Source of the DNA: Clostridiales bacterium
Lineage (GTDB): Bacteria > Bacillota > Clostridia > Oscillospirales > Oscillospiraceae
Assembly: GCA_021205375.1 (NCBI GenBank)
Contig: JAJPXR010000118.1
Coordinates: 1-17,212 of the forward strand
DNA length: 17,212 nt
Direction: 5' to 3'
In this document: in pieces, positions 1 to 6,740 of the stretch
How positions within the stretch are numbered: the first letter of the stretch is position 1
Layout: each line of letters starts with the position of its first letter
Translations under genes and position numbers: made by a program
The notes under the pieces: generated by a model
Seen by the model: only the letters and a program-made list of their open reading frames with translations
What the model was told of the DNA's origin: nothing
The model's database searches: none

Positions 1-53
1 CTCGCCTCCCCTGAAAGGGGAGGGGGACCATGCGAAGCATGGTGGAGGGGTTT
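1..53. repeat. Dispersed GC-rich repeat, copy 1 (truncated by window edge)
   Basis: Contains the inverted pair CCTCCCCT-gaa-AGGGGAGG and a second hairpin ACCATGC-gaa-GCATGGT, ending in GGAGGGGTTT. Read on the minus strand it begins AACCCCTCC and matches the order of motifs in the copies near 10589, 13216 and 17102, so this copy lies in the opposite orientation to those three. Confidence 0.7.
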
Positions 54-104
54 CCCCGCAACGCAGCAGAAAATACACCACCCCCCAAAAGGAGAGAAAC
101 CGAT

Positions 105-1244
105 ATGAAACGCTTTATATCCCTGTGCCTGGCCGCCGCCCTGTGCCTGGCGCTGGCGGGCTGCGCCAGCAGCGAGAAGCAGGAGCTGAAAGCCACTCTG
201 GACGAGGCCAACGGCTACACCACCGTGGATTACACCATGGACGACGGCACCACCCTGGAGCAAACGGTGCTTTACGACAAAAACGGCATTGTGGTGACGG
301 CCCTGGGCGTGAAGGGGAACGTCGATTACTGCCGCCTATGGCTCCGGCTGGAAAACAACACCAGCGACGAAGTGACCCTGTGGACCAACAGCGTCCAGGC
401 CAACGGCTGGGAACTGGACAGTGTCCTGTGGATGGAGGTCAGCAAGAACAGCATTGGCCGGGAGTATGTGTCCTTCTACCCGGAGGACGCGGGACTGGAA
501 CTGGACAGCATCCAGACCATCACCCTGGACTGTGAGCTACAGGACGACGACTATAATACCATCGACACCTTCACCGCCACGCTGGAAACCTCCGCCTATA
601 CTGGCACGCTGCCGGACGAGGAACTGTCGGAGGATGTCCTTTATGAGGGGAACGGCGTGACCCTGACCTTCGGCGGTGTGAAGCAGGAGCGGTACAGCAG
701 CTATGGCAAATTGCAGTTCTATGTGGAGAACACCGGCAGCAAGTCTGTCACCTTGGAAGGGGACGAGTTCCAGCTCTCCGGCGGGCAGGAACTGGAGGTT
801 TCCCTCTACGAGACGGTCAGCGCCGGGGCGAAGAAGGCGTTTTATGTTTACATCGACCAGGACGACATCTACGACCCGCGAACAGACGCATATGAGTATT
901 TTAATGAATATGATGGAGAGACCTTCGACTGGACGGCGTTCATGCCCTTCACAATGAAGCTGGCCGTCTACGAGGGATACAGCACCGTTTTGGACTCCGC
1001 CACCATCACCATCGCCACCAACGACGTGGAGCTGGTGGACGAGGACGAGGCCGCCGACTGGGACGAGGAGAGCTACATTGACAGCGACACCGACATCGCA
1101 ATCGCGGAAGGAGAACCCGTCGAGGAAGAGGCAGCCAATGTCATGGACGACACCGACACCGCCGCCACGGAGGAGACCACAGACGCCGCCGCCGCAGAGG
1201 AAGAAACTGCCACAACAGTGACGGAGGATGTGCGAACTGCCTAA
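105..1244 (+). CDS. Two-domain secreted lipoprotein, function unknown
   Basis: A 379-residue lipoprotein. The start is the ATG preceded by AAAAGGAGAG at 8-nt spacing; an in-frame ATG at 30 lies inside the repeat and lacks a ribosome site. A signal peptide ends in the lipobox LAGC, with Cys20 the expected lipidated residue. Two similar beta-rich units follow: one begins VLYDKNG near residue 55 with LWLRLENNTSDEVTL, the other begins VLYEGNG near residue 178 with LQFYVENTGSKSVTL. This looks like an internal duplication of an immunoglobulin-like domain of the type in many clostridial lipoproteins (compare DUF4352 or DUF5067; not proven). From about residue 302 the tail is a disordered run rich in Asp, Glu, Ala and Thr. 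It probably sits on the outer face of the membrane. It precedes the acylation cassette in the same direction, but a promoter lies between them. The specific function is unknown. Confidence 0.85.
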   Translation: MKRFISLCLAAALCLALAGCASSEKQELKATLDEANGYTTVDYTMDDGTTLEQTVLYDKNGIVVTALGVKGNVDYCRLWLRLENNTSDEVTLWTNSVQANGWELDSVLWMEVSKNSIGREYVSFYPEDAGLELDSIQTITLDCELQDDDYNTIDTFTATLETSAYTGTLPDEELSEDVLYEGNGVTLTFGGVKQERYSSYGKLQFYVENTGSKSVTLEGDEFQLSGGQELEVSLYETVSAGAKKAFYVYIDQDDIYDPRTDAYEYFNEYDGETFDWTAFMPFTMKLAVYEGYSTVLDSATITIATNDVELVDEDEAADWDEESYIDSDTDIAIAEGEPVEEEAANVMDDTDTAATEETTDAAAAEEETATTVTEDVRTA

Positions 1245-1297
1245 AAAAAACACCGTAGAAAAAAATCATTTTTTATTAACTGACAGTCCTTTGTATA

Positions 1298-1326
1298 TTG
1301 AATCCCGGCTTGTGGGATGCTATACT
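1298..1326 (+). promoter_or_regulatory. Sigma-A-type promoter for the acylation cassette
   Basis: A -35 element TTGAAT (1298-1303) is separated by exactly 17 bp from a -10 element TATACT (1321-1326). Transcription would begin near 1333, giving a leader of about 265 nt before the ligase gene. Confidence 0.6.
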
Positions 1327-1353
1327 AAGTATTATCTGGAGGACTGCCCAAAA

Positions 1354-1380
1354 GCCGCCGGATTCCGGCGGCCTTTTATT
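1354..1380 (+). terminator. Early terminator-like hairpin in the cassette leader
   Basis: The perfect 8-bp stem GCCGCCGG / CCGGCGGC has a 3-nt loop and is followed by CTTTTATT. It starts about 20 nt after the predicted transcription start, so it could act as an attenuator for the downstream genes or end a very short RNA. It could also end transcripts coming from the lipoprotein gene. Confidence 0.55.
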
Positions 1381-1415
1381 TGGAAACTCCGACTCAATAA
1401 CTCCTGGCGTCTGAG

Positions 1416-1481
1416 CGGCACCTTTCGTGCAACTCTTCGTTGCGGAATCTTGAAATACACAAAGTATTCCTGCGATTCCGC
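1416..1481 (+). other. Hairpin-rich leader segment
   Basis: Three consecutive potential hairpins: GCAC-ctttc-GTGC, GCAAC-tcttc-GTTGC, and a larger one with outer stem GCGGAATC (1442-1449) / GATTCCGC (1474-1481) and inner stem AATAC / GTATT. It lies between the early hairpin and the ligase start. It could be a structured 5' leader or a dispersed repeat; I do not recognise a known riboswitch. Confidence 0.45.
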
Positions 1482-1597
1482 GCCTCGATTTGCGCAAAAT
1501 CTGCTCGCTCAATACATCCAGGGCCATTGACTCAGAGCTTCCTTGGGGAAATTTATCCTGCAACCATCTTGTCCTCCGACGGAAAGGCAGAAACCGT

Positions 1598-3004
1598 ATG
1601 AGTTATTTTGACGAATGCGAACGATATGGCAGTCAGATCGCCCTGCTGGACGAGCAGGGAATGACCATCACCTACGAGCAGTTGGCCGAGGGCTGCGAGG
1701 CCATGGGACAGGTCATTCAATCCCGGAGCCTGGTGTTCCACCTGTGCGAAAACGTGGCGGGGTCCGCCGCGGAGTATGTGGGCTTCCTGCACAACCGGGT
1801 GGTCCCACTGATGCTGGACGCGAAAATCGACGGCGGGCTGCTGGCCCACCTGCTGGAGGTCTACCGGCCCCGGTATATCTCCGTCCCCGACCACATGGCG
1901 GGCCAGTACCAGGACAAGCCCCTGCTGTGGAAGCACTGGGGTTATTCCCTGTTCCGGCTGGAGGAGGAGCAGGTCTACCCCCTCCACGACGACCTGGCCC
2001 TGCTGCTGACCACCTCCGGTTCCACCGGCAGCCCCAAGCTGGTGCGCCAGAGCTACACCAACACCGAATCCAACGCGGAGGCTATCGCGGAATATCTGGA
2101 GCTGGACGCCACCGAGCGGCCCGTCACCACCCTCCCCATGAACTACACCTATGGCCTCTCCATCATCAACAGCCACCTGCTGGTGGGGGCCACCATCCTG
2201 CTGACCACCAAGAGCATCATGAGCCGGGACTTCTGGATGTTCATGCGGGAGCAGAAGGCCACCAGCTTCGGCGGCGTGCCCTTCACCTATGAGATGCTCA
2301 AGCGGGTGCGGTTCTTCCGCATGAAGCTGCCCGACCTGCGCACCTTCACCCAGGCCGGCGGCAAGCTGGCCCCGGAGCTGCACAAGGAGTTCGCGGAGTA
2401 CGCCCAGCAGAACGGCAAGCACTTCGTGGTCATGTACGGCCAGACCGAGGCCACCGCCCGGATGTCCTACCTGCCCTACGAAAAGAGCCTGGAGAAATAC
2501 GGCTCCATCGGCATCGCCATCCCCGGCGGACGGCTGGAGCTGATCGACGTGAACGGCGAGCCAATCACCCAGCCCGACGTGGTGGGTGAGCTGATGTACC
2601 ACGGCCCCAACGTGACCCTGGGCTACGCCGAGCAGGGCGAGGACCTGGCCAAGGGCGATGAGCGGGGCGGCGTGCTGGTCACCGGCGACATGGCCAAGAT
2701 GGACGAGGACGGCTACTTCTTCGTGGTGGGCCGCAAGAAGCGGTTCCTGAAGTTGTTTGGCAACCGGGTGAACCTGGACGAGATCGACCGGATGGTGAAG
2801 CAGCGCTACCCCGACCTGGACTGTGCCAGCACCGGCACCGACCAGCAGTTGAAGATCTACCTGACCGACGAGAGCAAGCTGGACGAGGTGAAAAAGTTCC
2901 TGTCCACCACCACCCACCTGAACCCCTCCGCCTTTGCCGCGTATTATATCCCGGAGATCCCGAAAAACGAGTCCGGCAAGACCCTGTACAAGGAATTGCC
3001 CTGA
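1598..3004 (+). CDS. AMP-forming acyl ligase (DltA-like adenylation enzyme)
   Basis: A 468-residue member of the ANL (AMP-binding) superfamily. It is expected to activate a carboxylic acid with ATP and load it on the carrier protein encoded next. Visible core motifs are the phosphate loop TTSGSTGSPK (138-147), YGQTEATARMS (280-290), GDMAKMDEDGYFFVVGRKK (363-381) and a C-terminal PKNESGKT with the catalytic lysine at 461. It is somewhat shorter than typical DltA (about 500 residues). The motif PMNYTYGLS (180-188) resembles the P-x-x-H-x-x-G-L pattern of acyl-CoA synthetases. DltA has F-D-L-S there, whose aspartate binds the amino group of D-alanine; Gly186 replaces it here. An acyl rather than D-alanyl substrate is therefore inferred. 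The ATG at 1598 is preceded by a GGAAAGG ribosome site, and the longer upstream frame has no such support. Confidence 0.85.
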   Translation: MSYFDECERYGSQIALLDEQGMTITYEQLAEGCEAMGQVIQSRSLVFHLCENVAGSAAEYVGFLHNRVVPLMLDAKIDGGLLAHLLEVYRPRYISVPDHMAGQYQDKPLLWKHWGYSLFRLEEEQVYPLHDDLALLLTTSGSTGSPKLVRQSYTNTESNAEAIAEYLELDATERPVTTLPMNYTYGLSIINSHLLVGATILLTTKSIMSRDFWMFMREQKATSFGGVPFTYEMLKRVRFFRMKLPDLRTFTQAGGKLAPELHKEFAEYAQQNGKHFVVMYGQTEATARMSYLPYEKSLEKYGSIGIAIPGGRLELIDVNGEPITQPDVVGELMYHGPNVTLGYAEQGEDLAKGDERGGVLVTGDMAKMDEDGYFFVVGRKKRFLKLFGNRVNLDEIDRMVKQRYPDLDCASTGTDQQLKIYLTDESKLDEVKKFLSTTTHLNPSAFAAYYIPEIPKNESGKTLYKELP

Positions 3005-3018
3005 ACCCCGTGACCTTT

Positions 3019-3054
3019 TGACAGCGCCGCGCCCGTCGAACCACGGCGCTGTCA
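3019..3054 (+). other. Intercistronic hairpin between ligase and carrier protein
   Basis: The perfect 11-bp stem TGACAGCGCCG / CGGCGCTGTCA encloses a 14-nt loop and has no T-run after it. It is placed just before the carrier-protein gene. Such hairpins can set mRNA processing or stability so that the small carrier protein is made in excess; that role is inferred. Confidence 0.5.
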
Positions 3055-3101
3055 CGAAACATAACACCAACTCATCACAACACCACAAGGAGGAATCCCC
3101 C

Positions 3102-3326
3102 ATGAAAGAACTGCTGGAAATCCTGAACGACCTGCGCCCCGACGTGGACTTCACCACCGCGGAGGGCATCGTCTCCGAGCACATCATCGACTCCATCGAC
3201 ATCTCCTCGATGATCGCGGAGATCGAGGACACCTTCGGCATCGAGATCGACATGGAGTACATGACCAACGAGAATTTCGACACCGTCGAGGCCATGTGGG
3301 CCATGATCCAGGAGCTGCAAGACTGA
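3102..3326 (+). CDS. Acyl carrier protein (DltC-like)
   Basis: A 74-residue acidic protein with the size and pattern of a stand-alone acyl or peptidyl carrier protein. The phosphopantetheine site is in HIIDSIDISSMI, with Ser31 of the D-S-I motif (usually D-S-L) as the attachment residue; helix III is represented by FDTVEAMWAMIQEL. It starts 8 nt after a perfect AAGGAGG. It lies between the adenylation enzyme and the MBOAT transferase, so it most likely holds the activated acyl group as a thioester on the cytoplasmic side and hands it to the MBOAT protein, as DltC does for DltB. A general fatty-acid synthesis ACP is less likely, because that protein usually sits beside fab genes and has a D-S-L site. 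Confidence 0.88.
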   Translation: MKELLEILNDLRPDVDFTTAEGIVSEHIIDSIDISSMIAEIEDTFGIEIDMEYMTNENFDTVEAMWAMIQELQD

Positions 3327-3531
3327 GTTTTTGCCCCTGGAACGCACAGAATAACATAAAATGACCCATGCGGGTGTGCGATTTTGCACCCGTATGGGTC
3401 ACTTTGAGATAATGAGGAAATGTGAAATTTCCTACACATTCGTGTATGAAAGAGGTAAGGGAAGCTCCGGTTCATGTCCCTGACGCCAGGAACGAGCAAA
3501 GCGGAGATTCCCCAAAAAAGGAGAGAAACAG
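3327..3531 (+). other. Structured 205-nt spacer before the MBOAT gene
   Basis: Four potential hairpins are packed in this spacer. The largest pairs TGACCCAT (3362-3369) plus CGGGTG with CACCCG and ATGGGTCA (3394-3401). Then come AGGAAAT-gtgaa-ATTTCCT (3415-3433), TACAC-attc-GTGTA (3433-3446) and AGGGA / TCCCT (3458-3481). The spacer ends in AAAAAAGGAGAG, a strong ribosome site. It may be a cis-regulatory leader, a processing site or a weak terminator; it matches no riboswitch I can name. Confidence 0.45.
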
Positions 3532-5121
3532 ATGTCGATTACGTCCCTCAGCTTTATGCTGTTTTTGTTCCTCTGCGTGGTCCTGTTCTACCTCTGCCCG
3601 GTGAAACACCGGTGGGTGGTATTGCTGGTGGCCAGCGTGGTATTCTACGCCATTTATGGGCTGGAATATTTGCCCTTCATCTGTTTCACCACCGTCACCG
3701 TCTGGTGGGCAGGCCGGAGGATGGGCAAGCTCTACGAGCAGCAGGATGAAGTACTCAAAACCCTGCGAGATCGGACGAAAAAGAAGGAAGTCAAGGCCCT
3801 CTACAAAAAAGAGTGCAAACGGACGCTGGTGCTGGTCATGGTGCTGAACATCGCCCTGTTGTGCGCCGTCAAGTTTTTGAAGTATTTCGTCCCAGCCATC
3901 AACCGGGTCCTGGACTGGAGCGGCCTGTTCCAGGGCGAGTTCACCGCCGCCATGATCATTGTCCCCCTGGGCGTGTCCTATTATACCTTCTCCACGGTGG
4001 GGTATCTGCTGGACGTGTACTGGAAACGGTACAGCTACGAGCCAAACCTGGCCCGGTTTGCCCTCTACGCCATTTACTTCCCCCACATCGTGCAAGGCCC
4101 CATCTCCCGCTACAACACCCTGGGACAGGAACTGAAAAAGGAGCTGCGCTGGGACACCGACCGGGTGTGCAAGGGCGTTCAGCTCATGGCCTGGGGCTTC
4201 TTCAAGAAGCTGGTCATCGCAGACTGGCTGAACGTGTTCGTGGAGGCGGTCTACGCCGAGACCAGCGTCGCCGGGCTGGTGTATGTGGTAGCCATTCTCT
4301 TTGACGCGATTCAAATCTACACCGACTTCACCGGCTACATGGACATCGTCTCCGGCGCGTCGGAGATCTTCGGCGTCAAGCTGGAGCAGAACTTCAATCA
4401 CCCCTTCTTCTCCAAAAACGTGCCGGAGTTCTGGCGGCGCTGGCATATGACCATGGGCGGCTGGTTCCGGGACTATGTCTACAAGCCCGTCACGGTCTCC
4501 GGCTGGATGAAGAACCTGAACAAGGTCACCAAGGGCCGTCTGCCCGATACGGTCCGGCGGTACATCATCACCGCCATCCCCATCCTCATCACCTGGTTCC
4601 TGACCGGCCTGTGGCACGGCACCGGCAAGACCTATGTGGCCTGGGGCATCTACTATGGCGTGCTCATCACCCTGTCCACCATCTGTACGCCGGGATTGCA
4701 GTCTCTGGGGCGGAAGCTGCACATCAACATGGACGCCCCCAGCTTCGACGTGTACCGGATGGTGCGGATGTTCTGCCTGTTCTGCGGCGGCCGTCTGCTG
4801 ACGCGGCCGGGCAGTCTGCACATGTCTTTCCAGGTGGTCAAAACCATCCTCGGCAGCTTCCAGCCCTGGACGCTGTGGGACGGCACCCTGACCACTTACG
4901 GGCTGAGCATTCCCCAGATGGTCGTGGAGCTGGCCTGTATCGCCCTGCTGTGGTGGGTCAGTTACCATGAAGAGCACAAGGGTTCGGTGCGGGACGCCCT
5001 GGCGGAGCAAAATCTGGTGTTCCGGTGGGCGCTGCTGTATGGCCTGGTGTTCGCCATCATCATCTTCGGCTGCTACGGGCCGGGGTATGACGCGGCCTCC
5101 TTCATCTACGCGGCTTATTGA
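3532..5121 (+). CDS. MBOAT-family membrane O-acyltransferase (DltB/AlgI-like)
   Basis: A 529-residue polytopic membrane protein of the membrane-bound O-acyltransferase family. The family signature is clear: FWRRWHMTMGGWFRDYVYKP (300-319, with His305) and TGLWHGTGKTY (358-368) with the invariant catalytic His362. VSYYTFSTVGYLLDVYW and QGPISRYN also fit AlgI/DltB-like members. It is longer than typical DltB (about 400 residues) and nearer AlgI in length. It should take an acyl group from the carrier protein inside the cell and move it across the membrane for attachment to a surface polymer. The last helix ends in GYDAASFIYAAY; a terminal Phe-x-Tyr of this kind recalls the C-terminal tyrosine motif described for DltX. 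The start has a strong AAAAAAGGAGAG site. The next gene begins 11 nt after the stop, indicating a shared transcript. Confidence 0.9.
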   Translation: MSITSLSFMLFLFLCVVLFYLCPVKHRWVVLLVASVVFYAIYGLEYLPFICFTTVTVWWAGRRMGKLYEQQDEVLKTLRDRTKKKEVKALYKKECKRTLVLVMVLNIALLCAVKFLKYFVPAINRVLDWSGLFQGEFTAAMIIVPLGVSYYTFSTVGYLLDVYWKRYSYEPNLARFALYAIYFPHIVQGPISRYNTLGQELKKELRWDTDRVCKGVQLMAWGFFKKLVIADWLNVFVEAVYAETSVAGLVYVVAILFDAIQIYTDFTGYMDIVSGASEIFGVKLEQNFNHPFFSKNVPEFWRRWHMTMGGWFRDYVYKPVTVSGWMKNLNKVTKGRLPDTVRRYIITAIPILITWFLTGLWHGTGKTYVAWGIYYGVLITLSTICTPGLQSLGRKLHINMDAPSFDVYRMVRMFCLFCGGRLLTRPGSLHMSFQVVKTILGSFQPWTLWDGTLTTYGLSIPQMVVELACIALLWWVSYHEEHKGSVRDALAEQNLVFRWALLYGLVFAIIIFGCYGPGYDAASFIYAAY

Positions 5122-5132
5122 GGAAACGGCTC

Positions 5133-6632
5133 ATGAAGTGGAAAAATGCAGTTAAAGTTGGCCTCAAAGCGGTGGCTTTCCTGGCGATTTTGGCGGCGCT
5201 GTTTCTGGCGGCGTCCCAGTTGCTGCGCACCAAATGGGTGACACAGAACCAGGAGGAGTATATTTACGGCAACCTCTATGACCTGAACGAGGACAGCCTG
5301 GATGTGCTGATTTTGGGCAACAGCCAGGCGGTCTACGGCTTCTCCCCGGTGGAGATGTACGACCGCGCAGGCATTTCCGCCTATACCCTGGGCGGCTCCT
5401 CCGCCGCGCTGATGAGCAACTACTATTGGATGCTGGAGGCGTGCAAAACCCAGGACCCCTCGCTGGTCATCCTGGATGTCAGCGGCCTGCTGGAGCCGTT
5501 CCGGGAAAATTATGAGCGAAAACGCATTGATGTGATGCGCTTTTCCATGACCAAGGTGCAGAACATCCTGGCTATGGACGGCCTGGCGGAGGACTCACTG
5601 CTGAGCTATTTCATCCCCATGCTGAAATACCACACCCGCTGGAGCGAGTTGGAGGGGACGGATTTCGGTTATGGTGTGAACAGCGACCTGACCTACCGGG
5701 GGCAGGACCTGGAGGACTACTGTAAAAATACCCTGAACTACAAGAAGCTCATCATTGACAACGACGACCCCGAGGAGGGGCTTCGGGAGATGTACGACTA
5801 CCAGTTGGAGTATTTCGACAAAATCTACACCTACTGCCAGGAAAACGACATGGAGTTGCTGCTGGTCAAAACCCCGAAGTACAGTTGGATCGGCAGCGAC
5901 GCTGCCCAGGTGCAGGCTCTGGCGGACGAATATGGGCTGACCTACATCGACTTCAACTGGGAAGAGATGCTGAACGCCATCGGCTACGACATCAAGACCG
6001 ACATGAAAGACGCAGACCACCTGAACGTCAAGGGTGCGGACAAGCTCAGCGACTGGCTGTGCGACTATTTGAAGGAAAACTATGACCTGCCCGACCGGCG
6101 GGAGGATGAGACGTTTGACCTGCAAATCAACCGGGAGCTGTATGAGACGGAGCACACCGACGCTTACCTCTGCTCCACCACCGACCCGGTGGAGTGGCTG
6201 ACCCTGCTGAAAGAGCACACCTCCTGCGACATCTTCCTGTCCACCTACGGAGACGTGGCGGGGCTGGTGGACGACGAGACTGCGGCGCTGCTGGCAGACT
6301 TGGGGCTGGAGACCGACCTGAACGCACTGGAAGCGGGCTACGGCTTCGTGGCCTGGCTGACCAACGACGGGACCTCTGTGGAGGAGGCCACTGACAGCGG
6401 CTATGTGCGCATCGAGGGGACGCTGGACAACGGCATCGCTTACCAGGTGGTCAGTCGGAACCAGACGGACAACAAGCAGTCTAAACAGCTCATCAACGGC
6501 GAGGACCAGAGCGTCAACACCCAGGGCCTGAACATCACCGTTTACGACCAGGAACAGGACCTGGTCATCGAGACGGTGTGCATCGACCTGGAGACCGGCG
6601 AAATGACCTGTGTCACCCGGGCGGATTCCTGA
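5133..6632 (+). CDS. Membrane-anchored SGNH/DltD-like protein, copy 1
   Basis: A 499-residue protein with a single N-terminal membrane helix (about 10-30), so the rest is probably outside the membrane. The extracellular domain begins with the SGNH-type block DVLILGNSQAVYGFSP, in which Ser64 is the likely nucleophile; the D-x-x-H pair is in KDADHLN (Asp293, His296). DltD and alginate AlgJ/AlgX-type proteins carry the same kind of catalytic set next to an MBOAT protein. A further domain (about 340-499) contains IFLSTYGDVAGL, a leucine-rich helix, and INGEDQ...GLNITVYD, resembling bacterial ILEI/FAM3-like domains. I chose the ATG at 5133 because GAGGAAA lies just upstream; the TTG at 5118 overlaps the MBOAT stop and has no ribosome site. 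The probable role is transfer of the exported acyl group to its polymer acceptor. Esterase activity is an alternative. Confidence 0.78.
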   Translation: MKWKNAVKVGLKAVAFLAILAALFLAASQLLRTKWVTQNQEEYIYGNLYDLNEDSLDVLILGNSQAVYGFSPVEMYDRAGISAYTLGGSSAALMSNYYWMLEACKTQDPSLVILDVSGLLEPFRENYERKRIDVMRFSMTKVQNILAMDGLAEDSLLSYFIPMLKYHTRWSELEGTDFGYGVNSDLTYRGQDLEDYCKNTLNYKKLIIDNDDPEEGLREMYDYQLEYFDKIYTYCQENDMELLLVKTPKYSWIGSDAAQVQALADEYGLTYIDFNWEEMLNAIGYDIKTDMKDADHLNVKGADKLSDWLCDYLKENYDLPDRREDETFDLQINRELYETEHTDAYLCSTTDPVEWLTLLKEHTSCDIFLSTYGDVAGLVDDETAALLADLGLETDLNALEAGYGFVAWLTNDGTSVEEATDSGYVRIEGTLDNGIAYQVVSRNQTDNKQSKQLINGEDQSVNTQGLNITVYDQEQDLVIETVCIDLETGEMTCVTRADS

Positions 6633-6683
6633 GAACTGCCGATGTTTCCAAAACGCGAAACAGGCGGCTCCAGGGGAAAAGCG

Positions 6684-6692
6684 TGCTATACT
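6684..6692 (+). promoter_or_regulatory. Possible internal extended -10 promoter
   Basis: TGC-TATACT forms an extended -10 element in the 108-bp gap between the two DltD-like genes. There is no good -35 (GCGGCT at the right distance). It might give the second copy independent expression. Confidence 0.3.
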
Positions 6693-6740
6693 GGGTGCTG
6701 TGAAAAGGCAGTTCCACCATGGCACGATGAGGGAGGCAAT

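Larger units (their letters stand above)
1245..1597 (+). other. Control region upstream of the acylation cassette
   Basis: This 353-bp gap contains an AT-rich stretch just after the stop codon of the lipoprotein, a promoter (1298-1326), a terminator-like hairpin (1354-1380) and a hairpin-rich stretch (about 1416-1481). I see no convincing small gene. The open frame across 1228-1530 has no ribosome site and no recognisable protein character. Confidence 0.6.

Noticed and set aside
1228..1530. 100-codon frame in the cassette leader as a possible DltX-like microprotein
   Set aside because: It has no membrane helix, no terminal Phe-x-Tyr motif and no ribosome site, and it runs through the promoter and the hairpins.
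3362..3401. Intrinsic terminator after the carrier protein gene
   Set aside because: The hairpin is long, but on the plus strand it is followed by CTTTGAG and not a T-run. Kept only as a structured element.
3327..3531. A known riboswitch or group II intron remnant
   Set aside because: I compared it with cobalamin and cyclic-di-GMP riboswitch cores and with intron domain V and found no match to conserved bases.
1553..5010. Long minus-strand frames (648 and 512 codons) opposite the ligase and MBOAT genes
   Set aside because: Both oppose confidently identified proteins and have no ribosome site or family motif.
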